Below are positions 37,709 to 49,567 of a DNA stretch of 64,000 bases, one piece after another. The notes below the pieces were generated by a model. It saw only the letters and a list, made by a program, of their open reading frames with translations. It was not told where the DNA came from and did no database searches. Within the stretch, counting starts at the first letter, position 1. The number at the start of each line of letters is the position of its first letter. The DNA is from Lophius americanus. Its lineage: Eukaryota; Chordata; Actinopteri; Lophiiformes; Lophiidae. The DNA lies in assembly GCA_037951165.1 (NCBI GenBank), contig JBBDHG010000127.1, positions 391,001 through 455,000 on the forward strand. Reading direction: 5' to 3'. The position numbers and the translations under genes are program-made.

Positions 37709-40700
37709 TCCCGGCAGCAGGGAAAAAGCACTCTCTCGGCATGCTGTGGTTGTGCCACGGTAATTGAATATGAGAAGATTTACCATGAATATTTAAACAT
37801 TAGAATAAATACAATGAAGATCTGAGGCTTATAGTACAAACACTTCAGAGGAGGATTGTTGGATAAGTGCTCTCTCCACATAATTCATTCCTAATGTACT
37901 CTCCCTCTCTTCTCTGTCTTTTACATTCCTTCCCCCAATGTCTCTTTGTGGGTTGCCTGGGGAGTCAATGCACATATATATCGTAGATAACAGTCGTGAC
38001 TACATTTATGGGCCACAGCATATAAGACACGGCTACTGTGCAGAGTTTGTGATTGTAAATGTGGCCTGGACGTACATGTGTTTGTATTTATACATGTGTA
38101 AAAAGTGAAAGGAGCTGTGCCATCCGTCTGTTTCCCCTATGGGTCACAGCTTGGTCGTTTCCTAAGGGCTGATGCCCTGCTCGGCTCACATCTGAGCAAC
38201 CAGGCTGACTAGGCGGCCCTGAGAAAGAAAAAAAAAGGCCCCTGGAGGCTATGAGAACAAGCTGTCCTGCTGGACCTCTACTGACTTCACCATGCCTCCT
38301 CCTGGGTCGCTCACTCGCTCAAACACACACACCAAAAGAGAGCAAAGGAGTGAGAATCGGTGATGCTCTGTTTTGGCAAAACAAACGTATTTGGACAGTT
38401 CTCCCAACGGACCGTTCCAGTAATCCATAAGAGTGAAAGAAAGGGAAGGTGAAAAGCTGGAAGCAAAGACACAACAGAAAAAAAACCCGGAGTATAGATG
38501 CCAGAGGCGGCATCAACTTCTGAAGACTGACACACATTCTGACCAGCTGGTCCACTGATAAAATACGCCAAAACAATGAGATGATCACATGCAACAAATA
38601 AAGAATGAATTATTTCTGAGGATAGATATTTGACATTACTTCAATATTTTCTGATCTCTCTAAAGCCTTAAGGAGGATTTGGGCTGGATTAGGCCCGCAG
38701 TCTGAGGAGGGGATTGTTCTGACAACATCCTCTCTTTCCTTTCAAAGGCTTTTGTTATTATGATGAATTTTTTATCAGCTCTCTACAATGTGCCAAATGA
38801 GCCTCAAGTGAACAATAGCATAAAAACCCCAAGACATACACAGACATAGCCTATTACAAATAAAGAGACAATTTTGGTAATTGAGAGAGGAAGGGATATT
38901 GTCTCTGCTCATTTTCAAGGACGATAAACCAGGAGAGGAATATGTGAGGGGGGGACAACGCGCACCATTAACTACCTGGCTGTTTCTCTTTGGGGATTAT
39001 CGTGATGATTGATACTCTTATATCTACCCTCAATATCTCATATTTCTTAACAGAAATTAGTAGAAAAAAGAAAAAAAAACCTCTACCACCTTGAAAAAGG
39101 AACAGAGCACCGGTAGATTCCAGGATTCAAAGCACACTCTCCCATACAGGTATATTTATAATCCTTAGCTGTCGTTCTCCAGAAGACCAAATCAAAGCCA
39201 GTAAAACATAACTGCCAGAAATAAATGAATAGATGAGCAACAGCCCTGGACTGGAGGGATTCACCTAGCAATCACCCACATCAGATCAGATCAATGCTCA
39301 TGGAAATTTCATGAAGCCCAGAATCCACACCGCTTCATATTTCACTATAATAACCCACAAAGCCGCAGGGGGAGTGTGTATAAAGGGGTGATGGGGTAGG
39401 AAAAGGGGAAGAGGCTAGTGTGGAGGGGTGCTGAAGGTATGAGCTTTAGGGGAGGAATAAAATGGGGAGAGGGGGCTGTTCTGGGCCCAAAGTGTAGGTG
39501 GAGGGATGAAGGATAATTGAGAGGTCAGTATGTTGGAGTCGTACTGGAAACACAAGAGAGGAGGACGACTGATAGATGAGGGAAACTACAGTAAGTGTCG
39601 AGTAGTCCTCTCTCCTTCTCCTGTGTCACAACACTGTGTTAATTTATGTGCGCGTATGGGTTTGTGTGTGTGCGTGTACGCATATGTGTGTATGTGTGGG
39701 TGTGTGTTGAGGAAAGGCTAGTCTACTTGCAGGGTTAGGTAATTGGCTCTGAGACTTGATGTTAACACCCTAACAGGCCCTCAGACTGTAGGTAAGGAGC
39801 TGATCATATCACAACCCTCTGTTTCTCTCTCTTTCTCACACTCCCCACTCCCTCCCCATGCCCCCTCTCCCTCTCCTTCCCCATCTAACCCTCCCTTCTG
39901 CAGTCTCCAGTGCTCAGGTGTGATCTCATAAGCGCTGCTTGGCGATCGATGCCGCCAGTGGCAGGGGGTTCAATAGCCCTGAATTACGGCTTCATTCCTC
40001 CCCCCTCACAAAGATGAGAGCCGCCCACCCCCACCGGCTGCCCCCCATCACCAGAAACACACACACATATACACACACACTCACACACCCAGACTCTCCC
40101 CCACTAACACCCCCCACTACTCACAATCCAGATCAATACCTTACAATCTAATTTTTATCCATTTTTCCATAAACCCTGAGATTGCGTTTATTTGCAGAAT
40201 CCGACAAGCTAAATAAAGCATCGCTTGAACATGTCAGGGAGACTAATGCACGGCTGGAAATTCATACACAGAAAACAGATGAGTATAGCTTTTTACTCCC
40301 AAAGCAAGGGAGAGGCTGAGGCTGACAGAGGAGAAACGGATGGGTGAGGGGGGGGGGGTTCTGGGATATTCTACAATCAATGGGGGGTTTGGTTCCTACT
40401 ACAACCTAAGCTCTAATTATGTGTTGTAAAAAGTGCACATTGATGGTTAACAATACCTGACAGCACTGATCCTCACTAGAAAAATGCAAATTCTGAGAAT
40501 ATTGAAGAAAAGTGCATGTCTGAATTCAGATATAAGAAAATGGCAGGAATAATTTCCCTGGTGATTGGCACTCATTTCAGCGCGGTATAAAATAATCTAA
40601 ATTCAAAATTCATTTACATCATCATCATAGACCAGATGCTCCTGTAATAAGAACGGAGCCTGCTAAAGAGGGAAGACAAGCCACATGGTGCAGAAAATTA

Positions 40701-42436
40701 ATCTCAATCTCAAATAGAGGTGTGAATTTCCTCAACATTGAGACTGTGTGCAGTAAACATTAGTGTGTGCAGCTATCTCAGCTGGCTCTGTCTCCAGCTG
40801 GAGACCAGCCGTTTTAATCAACAGCAGGCCTCCACCCAAGCTCAATAAAAGACAGCATTCACAAATAGGAGCAGGACGAGTAATTGACCAGCTCATGGTC
40901 GCACCCCTCTTTTATTGCCAGATGACTACATAGTGCATCCGCGTGTCCGTCATGTGTGAATGTGCTCATGTGTGAGTGAGGGCGTATTACATGAGCATTA
41001 TGAATGCAGATTATATCTGTATCTGTAAAAATAGGCAATAGATCTCTCTGATTCTCACTCAAATCGCATCAACATCATCATGATTTCAACACAATCAGCA
41101 TCAGACATACTACTTGCCTGAAGTACTAAGGCACCATCTGAGCTGAACATCTTCACAAGTGTGTATGAACTGCGTAATTATGGCTAAAATAAACTAAAAC
41201 TTGACAGAGCAGGTTCATGCTTGCCACATTTCTGTTGACATCATCTGTGTTTAACTCAAGTGTGTGTATAGTGTGCAAAATGACGGACATCTTACGTCCC
41301 TCCCTCCACCCCACTAAAACTAATTTGGAGCTCAGAAGAAGGCAAGGAGACACTAAGAGAAATGTCAGTGGCTTCCCAACTGGTTTAAATTCTGCTCTTG
41401 ACTTTTGTCTTTTCCCCTGCGACTGAATGATGTTTCCTACACACCTAATCTCCACTCAGCGTTGAGAAACTACCCCTAATGTTTGTGCGTGCGTGTGTGC
41501 AGATGCATGTCCGTGCGCGTGGTGCCGGCCTTAATGTGAGACAGCAGAGTCTTTTAATATCAGCAGGAGCAGTGGCGGAAGCACTAAGCAGACAAGGCTG
41601 CATACTGAGGAGGGAGGGATTGCCTTTTGAACGACAAGGGTGATTCATCAACTCCCCCAATCTATGACCAGCATCCCTGTGTCACCTACAGACACACATG
41701 TGTGTGGACCCTGGTGGCAGGGAGCATTATCACTCTATATTGCATAGAAAAAAGGATAGGGAGAGTTTCTCTGATGAATGTTCAAAAGACAGCAATAGAG
41801 TAAAAGGTGATGCACAACCAAACATGGAGATGCATTTCTATAGAGCATAGGGGGTAGACGGGGGATTGGGCATGACCTGATAATGAGAGAGAGAGAGTGA
41901 GTGGGAGAGAAAGAGAGAGGCGGAGGAGGTGCCCTCAGTCCCAGAGGTGGGTATAAGGCAGAGGGCACAGAGAGGAACAGAAGCGGGATAAGGGGATAAA
42001 AAGACAGACGAAGAGCAGAGAATGAGAAAAAAAACATTCTTCTGTTCTTATCAGTGGAGAGCTTAATTGCCTTTGATGAGTCTAATTGGGGCTTTCTGAA
42101 GTCTAATGGCAGAGGAGTCCTCAGAGACGACAGAGGACACATTACTGTAATAGCTTCTCTTCGAATCTCTTCGGTACCAAAGTCCCCTGGTTGCCCGCTT
42201 CTTCTGAACGACGGCTACAATTCCTCCACTCAGCGACGGTCAGTCGTGGAGTACCAATGATCATGCATAGGAGAGTGGGGGGGTGGGGCGGATATATGTG
42301 TGTGTTGGTTATATTTGCAAAAGAGCGGTAGCAGCGGTATCGGGTATATGGTGACTTAATTAGGTCTGTGAGCTCCTCGCTTTCCTCTCCTCAGCTGAAG
42401 TTGATTAGCAATGCCAGCTGTCCCCAATGTAATTCA

Positions 42437-42493
42437 ATGTGTGCATGCGTGTGTGTGTTGGCGTGTGTGTGTCTGTGTGTGTGTGTGTGTGTG
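42437..42493. repeat. (GT)n microsatellite, interrupted
   Basis: Interrupted GT repeat within intron 10. Confidence 0.9.
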
Positions 42494-43589
42494 ATCGTGC
42501 ATGCACAAGTAATATAGGAATATCTGGCTGTCTGCAAGTATGGTGCTGTGTTGATGTGGTATGTGTGTTTGTGTGTGTGTTTGCTAGCAGCCAGCTGCCA
42601 CGTAGTGCTGCCAATCCTCCATGATTAGTACCCACTGGCAACTGGGCTCAAACTGGTGCCAAACAGACCCAGGAGGGCAACATGGTCCCCGGTAATCCTC
42701 CATCCCTCTCAGTCCTCCTCCTCTCTTCCCTTTTCTCAACCACGACTACCCGCTCTCCTCAATTGCATTTTTTCTCCACTCATGCTCTCATTGATCCCTG
42801 CCCTTCATTAAGAAATGAAATACAAGCAGGCCGGTCCTCGCCAGGAGAACACAAAAAATGTATCCCACTGCTCCATTAGCAGGAGATATGACTAAGCGGG
42901 TACAAATACCCGCTGAGGGTGCATAGCAGTGGCAGAAGTGAAGACTAGAGCGGCGATCTATGCCTCCACACGGATGACTGTATCACTGTGAAGGTGCCAG
43001 CGCTTGGCGAGCAGCAGTGCAGTGTGTTTGTTCAGCTCCCAGTGAATGACCTCTTGCTACCTCTCACCTGTTGAGATTCTTCTGGGCCTCCATAGAAGCC
43101 AAGAGGCAGAGAGAGAGGAGAGAAGGAAAGAGAGAGAAGATGAATTCATCCAAAGACGCAAGTTTTGAATAAGTGAATGTGACAAGGGGAAAGAGGGGAG
43201 GGCTAGGAAGAGATAGGGCGTTTATGCAAAGGTTTGACACATGTCTGGCACATTAAAAGGCAGCATACACACCTACACACACATATACAGACGCAACTCT
43301 ATGACTTTGGCAGAGTGTGGGCTGTTAGACAGCTCTGGCATGGCAAAGGCTGCCCACCCATCTGCCCTCTGTCTTAGTAATTCACTTATTTGTCAATGTG
43401 CATGTGTGTGCTCGTGAGCACGTTCACAGATACATACAAACAAACAAACAAAGGTGGCCGATTGCAGCCTTTTTCCCGAAGCACACAAAAACAGTCATAA
43501 TTATAACACATGGACATGGATTCCGTCCATTCACAGTAATTAGGACACACATGAGGTGCAGAAATTGCACAAATGCACAGCAGGCATAT

Positions 43590-43640
43590 GGCACACACAC
43601 ACAAACTCACACACACAGACACATTCATACACACATACAC

Positions 43641-43675
<35 letters not shown>

Positions 43676-43681
43676 CACACT
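43590..43681. repeat. (CA)n microsatellite, interrupted
   Basis: CA repeat with scattered substitutions in intron 10. Confidence 0.93.
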
Positions 43682-44599
43682 CTCCCGATTGTCAAATATT
43701 GGCAATTCCAGCCAGGGGCTTACAGCCTAAGTCTATCAGTGGTTGAGATTATGGACAGATTTATGTGATTCACAAACTCCCAGAGGACCTGTGGCCTTGC
43801 ATTGGTCAATCACTGCTTCACAGCCACTCTCTCTGCTTCTCCATTTGCCCACAGCTGTAACCCTGCACCAGTCTGCTCTGATGTAATACTGAACATAACA
43901 CTGGATGCATTCACATATCCGCACTCGTCGTCAAAACTCACGCTCTCCTCGCGGAACTCTCCCTTCGTAAATCACGTCTTCGACAGGGTTAAATCTCAAT
44001 AATCCCACTAATCAAAAGGTTAAACCTCCCCCTGACCTTTACCTGCTTCATAAAAGAGGGCAAACACATTTCCTACACTGATCAGAAGGCATTTTCAACG
44101 AATTATTGAGTTTTGTTATTGAATTTTAAATTGTTCAGCGTGCACTTTTTTTTTCCTCCAGAAAGAGTGTTGCGGTAAACTGTAAGTGGTTGCTTTTAGC
44201 AGATGTTGCAAATACATAGTCCTGATGAAATGCACAGCTACCATGTGACAGCTTTTTTTTTTTATATTGAATCATTCTGAATTCAAACCTTTAATGTCCT
44301 CACCAAGAAAAAAGCTTTGGAAAAAAGCTTCCTTTTTTTTGCGTCTTTTATTTATTTGGGGAATTTATTTAATATTGCAGACACTCTAAAATTACAATAA
44401 AATAATAAATGTTTGAACAAATTTATTTTTAAACGGTAAAAAAACGTCTTATGACGTTATTTCATGATAAGATCAATTGGTAAAACATGTTTTTAGAAAA
44501 CTAATCAACCCTTATTAGACTTTTTTGGTTTTAGCAGTTTAGTAAGTTCTCACATGCTTAAGTGCCAAACAACAACAACTTTAAGAACAGGAATTTCTC

Positions 44600-44705
44600 A
44601 ATAGCATTGGTTAATGTCTCCTCCTCAGTGGCCCCATTGACCGGTGGTGTCCCACATGGCTCCATCCTTGGCCCCTTATACTTTAGCATACATATGCCAC
44701 AATCT
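44600..44705 (+). pseudogene. LINE reverse transcriptase fragment
   Basis: The + strand reads VSSSVAPLTGGVPHGSILGP then LYFSIHM, matching the conserved GVPQGSVLGPLLF motif of non-LTR retrotransposon reverse transcriptases (palm region before the catalytic FADD box). The rest of the enzyme is missing, so this is a short dead fragment inside intron 10. Confidence 0.75.
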
Positions 44706-44938
44706 GCCACCGGGTCATATTATAAACAGGTTCAGTCACATTTTTCTATAAGAAATAGAGATCCAAAAACGAACTCAAACAAATAGTTGAGTTGGACATT
44801 AAAGGGTTAAGTTGCTATTTATAGGAAATGAAAAATTCCAGGAAAGGCTGCATAATAAAGCCAACATACAGGTAGATGGGCTACAGGTTTTCTATGGGTA
44901 ACAGTGTAAATTCCTGAGTGTTAGTGCTCGAGAGGTAC

Positions 44939-45065
44939 CTGTGTAAATGAAGCGTCCAGGTGTGCCTTTGCAGAACTGTTTTGATTTGTAGGACAGCGTG
45001 ACTTCCACCACCCCGGGGATGTGTCTTGGTGGAGTTTGCACACGAATGGCGTGGGGGGTGATCAG
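44939..45065 (-). CDS. ebf1: ebf1 exon 10 (IPT/TIG domain, second half)
   Basis: This 127-nt exon holds 42 codons plus one base: LITPHAIRVQTPPRHIPGVV, then EVTLSYKSKQFCKGTPGRFIYT. It completes the IPT/TIG domain; PPRHIPGVVEV is a strongly conserved COE motif. The acceptor is tatag. The donor ACAG|gtacct has C at +5 and is weaker than average. The last G combines with CG of exon 11 to make alanine (ALNEPTIDYG). The reading frame is short enough that an ATG-based ORF search misses the exon, so it was found by reverse-complement reading. Confidence 0.97.
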
Positions 45066-45924
45066 CTATAGAGAGCCAGAGAGGGCAACGAGATTAATTC
45101 AATGAAACTTCACATACAGATATGTGCTCAGGGGACTGTTCCTCTCCACCCTCACACCTTTTCCCCTGAGCAGTTTTTGACTTTCTTTGTTTGTATAATC
45201 AGCCTGAAAATGATGTGTTTGTGCCAGAGCCCCTCAGGTGGCCTTGTAGCCTGAGGCAACGCCACTGTGAGGCTCAGGATAGTTATCAGTGCTGACATGG
45301 ACTCTGTGAGAGGGGTTCAAAAGCGGTTATCTGTTTATGAATAAAACACACCTCCCCTCTGCATACGTCTATTACGCAGTATAAGTAAACACATAATGTG
45401 CTCGTTTCTTCTGCCCCCATCTCCATGTGTGTCAGCTGAGCATGTCTAGCTGTTGGGAGCCACATTAAAGCGTCGCTGTGTCTTAAACAGGCTCGCTTAG
45501 TGTAGTTGATGAGCCAACACACCGTGAACTTATGTGTGTATGTATGTGCGCGCGTGTGTGTGTGTTTGTGTTTGTGTATGTCTGTGCTAAAGGCTCTTTG
45601 AAGGAAAATGGTAACAAGACAAAACACAGATGAGACCTCACTGACTGCTTGTTTTCTACACGCTATAGTGAACTAGCAGTCAAAACTAGCAGCGCTCAAA
45701 AGCCATCAGCGCTGCCAGTGACTTGTGTATGTGCACGTTTGTGTGTGTGTGTGTGTTGTCGTAACTGTCCCTTTCATTGCTCACTTAGCTACGCTTTTAT
45801 TCTACCATTGTCTGGCCCCACTCACCTCGCAGCGAAATAATATAAGAGTTTTTTATAGAATTATTTCTTTACTAAAGTGAAAGCTGTTAGCTGCGGCGCT
45901 CAATGACCTTCAATTTCACACGTA

Positions 45925-46000
45925 CACTACATTTACATTTTAGTCATGTGGCAGATGCTCCATACAAAGAGATTCATACAGCATAGAGGTGGTGGTGCAC
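45925..46000. repeat. Teleost interspersed repeat fragment
   Basis: The sequence acatttacattttagtcatg, then tggcagatgctccatacaaa and gagattcatacagc, resembles the abundant fish repeat with acatttagtcatttagcaga. It is a short, diverged copy. Confidence 0.55.
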
Positions 46001-46230
46001 GTATTCTAAGAAGGCAGATACAGATATAATAATAAAAGACAGAAAGGGTTGAAAAGAGTTATGACAAAGAGAAAAAAACATCAGACCTAGAGAGAGAAAT
46101 GAGAAAGCAGGCTGCTGGAATTACAAAGTATTTTTTTTATGGCGATGAAAATAATGATCATGGCCATTATTAATAAATCAAATTACTATCTACTAGTTTT
46201 ATGGTACATGGTAATGTATATTTAATGCAC

Positions 46231-46765
46231 CCAGTAGCGGATAGTAACTAAATATGTTTACTGAAGTACTATACTTAAGTACAAATTTGCTTTACTTTAC
46301 TTGAGTGTTTTGCTAATTTATACTTCTATTTGACTAAATTTCCGATCAAATATTATCCTTTCTACTCAACTAGATTTCTCTGACAGCTGTAGTTACTAGT
46401 TACTTTTAAGGTAATAATTTTGCATATTTCTTTTAGAGAGCTAGACTCTTTCACCAGACAGTGATGCAATAGACAGGTAATAATGATCGTATTGATTAAA
46501 CAGCTCAAAATCATAAAGTAGTCAGATTACATCATTCTTTAACATCTACAGGTGTAATAAAGGCTGACAGATTAATGCAGGAGTAACATGATAGTAAAAC
46601 ACTGAGTGGGACCAATTTACTGCACAATGAGTAATTTTACTTGGATACTTTAAGCACATTTTTCTGATAATACTCACATACTTTTACCTGGGTAAAGCTT
46701 TGAAGGTAGTTAATTTTCATGTAGTGGCGTATATTTAGTGTGTAGTATCAGTACGTTTAGTCATG
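46231..46765. mobile_element. Non-autonomous DNA transposon-like repeat
   Basis: It opens with ccagtagcggatagtaacta, then actgaagtactatacttaag, and closes with acttttacctgggtaaagct and tagtggcgtatatttagtgt. Both ends match, from memory, a widespread teleost element built from aagtac/gtactt-rich sequence. It occupies about a quarter of intron 9 and has no coding capacity. Confidence 0.6.
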
Positions 46766-47035
46766 TAATGAACACAAATGTTTTGTACATCAGTGAATAT
46801 AATTAATGACAAACAGTAAGTTTGGTAAAAGTTATTAAACGTAGAACATTTCAGATGGATTTAGTTTATATCAATGTAAAAAACACACAGAAAAATATAA
46901 GGTTTGCTTAGAATGACTTGAAATCATAAATGGATGATAATAAGATGATACATCAGTTTCTGCATGAACTAATGGATGAAGCAAACTCATGATTAACTTT
47001 GCACGCGTTTGGACCGACACCAGATCGGGACTGAC

Positions 47036-47166
47036 CTCACTCCAGACCAGCATGGTACCGAAGATGACTTGAAGGCCGTCAAAGAAGTTGTCCCCGATAA
47101 TGATAACGGTAGCGCCCCCTGTGGTCCAGCCTTCACTGGGGCTGATGGCTTTGATGCTGGGTGTTG
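47036..47166 (-). CDS. ebf1: ebf1 exon 9 (IPT/TIG domain, first half)
   Basis: This 131-nt exon (2 nt, then 43 codons) encodes ATPSIKAISPSEGWTTGGAT, followed by VIIIGDNFFDGLQVIFG and TMLVWSE. This is the start of the immunoglobulin-like IPT/TIG fold that follows the DNA-binding domain and contributes to dimerisation. The acceptor is cttgcag and the donor GAG|gtcagt. Entry phase 1 and exit phase 0 agree with the flanking exons. The fourth residue is serine where I remember cysteine in mammalian EBF1 (ATPCIKA); otherwise the exon looks essentially unchanged. Confidence 0.97.
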
Positions 47167-49425
47167 CTGCAAGATGGACATGGTAGACAAAGTGGACAAA
47201 GTAGATTAGACGTTAACTAACATAATGACAGCCTATAAAGGTCTCCGCTGTGGGCTCCATGTTCGTTCCTCTCTCTCTTTCTCTATCTCTCACACACACT
47301 CGCACACACATCACCTCTCTCCTCTCTCCCTTGGGTCAGGGGCCAGCGAAGAATACTAATCAGAGCGATTATACACAACCCGTTATTAAACATCACCCCT
47401 GCCCTGCATGTGAGGGCAGCGGTGTTGCGCTTGTTTTATGACACGTGGCAAAGCGTACAGGAGTGTAAATGTCAGGTGTGCTGAGTGTCTGATCAAAGGC
47501 CACACGACCGGGGAGCAGAGCAGAGCCAACAGTAGCTCTGCCCTCTGAATACACCACCTTCATTAACCAAACACTTAGCTGCTGCTCAGCTGTCTGTTTC
47601 AAACATATATCTGTGTAGCTGTCTTAGCGCCTGGCCACTAAGCGCCGAATGACCAGACAGGGGTCATCGCAGCTCCCGCTCGGATATTTGTAATGCGTTT
47701 TGTAAGCTTTCACTGTTTTCTTTTAAAGCATATTCTTCATGTCTCATCAGACAAAGTACATGGAGTAAAAACAATAAACCGCATGTTCAGTAACTGATGT
47801 TCAGTATGCCTTTTGACCTTATCTCTCGGCATTATGGACTTGGAGATTACTGGATGTGATTGAAGAAAAGAACAGCATTGGGAAAATTCATGTTTATACA
47901 AGCTAAATCTCCTCTCCTTAACAGATATGCAGCTTGTCAGACATGCTGTAATTCTGTAAAGCGGCATAATCCACTTTAGACTAGGCTGAGTTTTTTCCCT
48001 GATGCCTAGCCTTTGCTCTCCGCCTGACTCCCTGTTCTGTTGATCCTCCCAAACAAGCTGGAATGATATTTAGCCCCCTGATACGCCTGCAGAGATCAAC
48101 GTTCACCAAGCAGCAATCTGTGGCCGTAATCATGGCCTAAGATGCCTCCTTTTCACAGCCGCTAATATTACGGGCGCTCCATGTGCATGTGTGGATGTGT
48201 GTGTGGATTAACCAGATGGTGGAACGCGAATCCATGTGATAGGATTATACTTTGGGGTGTTCCTCCGCGCCATCTGTTCCACTCTATGCACTGCTCATCT
48301 ATTACTGCCTCAAATGGGCCCCCAAAGTTGTAAACACAAAGTCAACACACACTAGAGGCAAAAAAGGAAAGGAAAAAAGAACCACTGCCTTATTTGTTAT
48401 TGTTTCCTCTTTTCTTGATACTAGCCCTTACTCCTGTGGTGTTCTCCAGCCCCGGTCTTATTTTTCTTACCACATCTTCCAACTCCAGGCATCAGGAGAA
48501 TAGAAAATCAGAGAGGAGGAAATTCCAAATCGCTCTGACACAGGGAACATCTGTTGGCGTACTGTATGTTCCTGTAGTTCAGTGTAAGACCTGATGTTTC
48601 CAATATGTTTCGTCTTTGTGAACTTTCCTAATTGTCTTGGAGACGAGTCACAAGGACACCGCACCTCTGAAGAAAGGTCGTTAGAAAGACTTAACCACGA
48701 CATTCAATCGTAATGCAATCTACTGTAGGCCGTCATGTAAATCCCTTCTTAGTTTTCTATCATTATCATCCCTGAGGTTGACTTTCCACCGTGAAAAAAA
48801 TATGTTTCTCTTATTCAATGTCCGGGAAATCGAAATGAGAAAATAACTGGATTAGGGGCTTGGGAATCAGTGCGGGCTCCTAAATCATGTGCACATGTCA
48901 TTATGAAGTATTAAAGGTTTTGGTCTGACTGTGCATGTGTGTGTGTGAGGAATGTTTTGTGTGTATATGGGTGTGTTTGAAAACCTGAGAGATGGGGAGT
49001 GATGGAGGGCTGGAGGATAAAAAAGGGTCTCCGAGGAAATAAAACCAGTGTTGGCTTTAAGCAGAACAGACCTCATAAGACACATAGTGCTTATGTGAGG
49101 CAGAGTAGAAGGCCCAGAGGCAGAGACCTGAGGGGAGCAAGCCACCAGGGAGAGAGAAGAGATTCACTATAGCTAGCACTCTCTCCTCTTTCTCAGCTTG
49201 ACTTAGAACCCCTACAAGACTGGAAAGTGCGAATCTGGGAGGAAGCAGGAGTGAGATAAGACGGGAAGCAAAATAGTGGGATAGGATTAAGGCAGAAGAG
49301 GGGTTGAGAAAGGGGAAGGGGGTGAAAATAAAGAGAGAGAGAGGGAAGGAGGGGAATCAAACAGACAGAAAGAAAGAAAGTGAGGAAGACAAAGAAAGAT
49401 TACTGATTGTTCAGGCTTTTAATAC
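47167..49425 (-). other. ebf1: ebf1 intron 8
   Basis: 2,259 nt, bounded by the unusual donor gtatta and acceptor ttgcag. It has short (CA)n and purine-rich tracts (49.30-49.39 kb); no exon or mobile element seen. Confidence 0.9.
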
Positions 49426-49567
49426 CGTGTTCCAAGTAAGATGGGGTTCCTTCCGAGGGGTCAAGTCTTCGAGCCCGGCGCCCGTGTTTGGAGTTGTTGT
49501 GTACAAACATGTTGTCAGAGACGGCCAGGACGTGACCCTCCACGCTCACCGTAGTCGACACGACCAC
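49426..49567 (-). CDS. ebf1: ebf1 exon 8 (DNA-binding domain, C-terminal part)
   Basis: The exon is 142 nt: 47 codons plus one base. It encodes VVVSTTVSVEGHVLAVSDNM, then FVHNNSKHGRRARR and LDPSEGTPSYLEH. The basic NNSKHGRRARR segment is a hallmark of COE proteins and belongs to the DNA-binding domain. Compared with remembered mammalian EBF1 (TTVNVDGH) there are conservative N-to-S and D-to-E changes. The acceptor is ctcag, and the donor is the rather poor CACG|gtatta, lacking G at +5. The trailing G joins CA from exon 9 to make the alanine of ATPSIK. Confidence 0.97.

Larger units (their letters stand above)
45066..47035 (-). other. ebf1: ebf1 intron 9
   Basis: 1,970 nt, bounded by gtcagt and tatag. 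It is partly made of teleost interspersed repeat, with one copy near 45.93-46.00 kb and another at 46.23-46.77 kb; the remainder shows nothing. Confidence 0.9.

Noticed and set aside
43040..43110. Possible micro-exon with donor ACAG|gtgaga in intron 10 (minus)
   Set aside because: A good donor and pyrimidine tract are present, but every acceptor choice gives a length that breaks the frame between exons 10 and 11.
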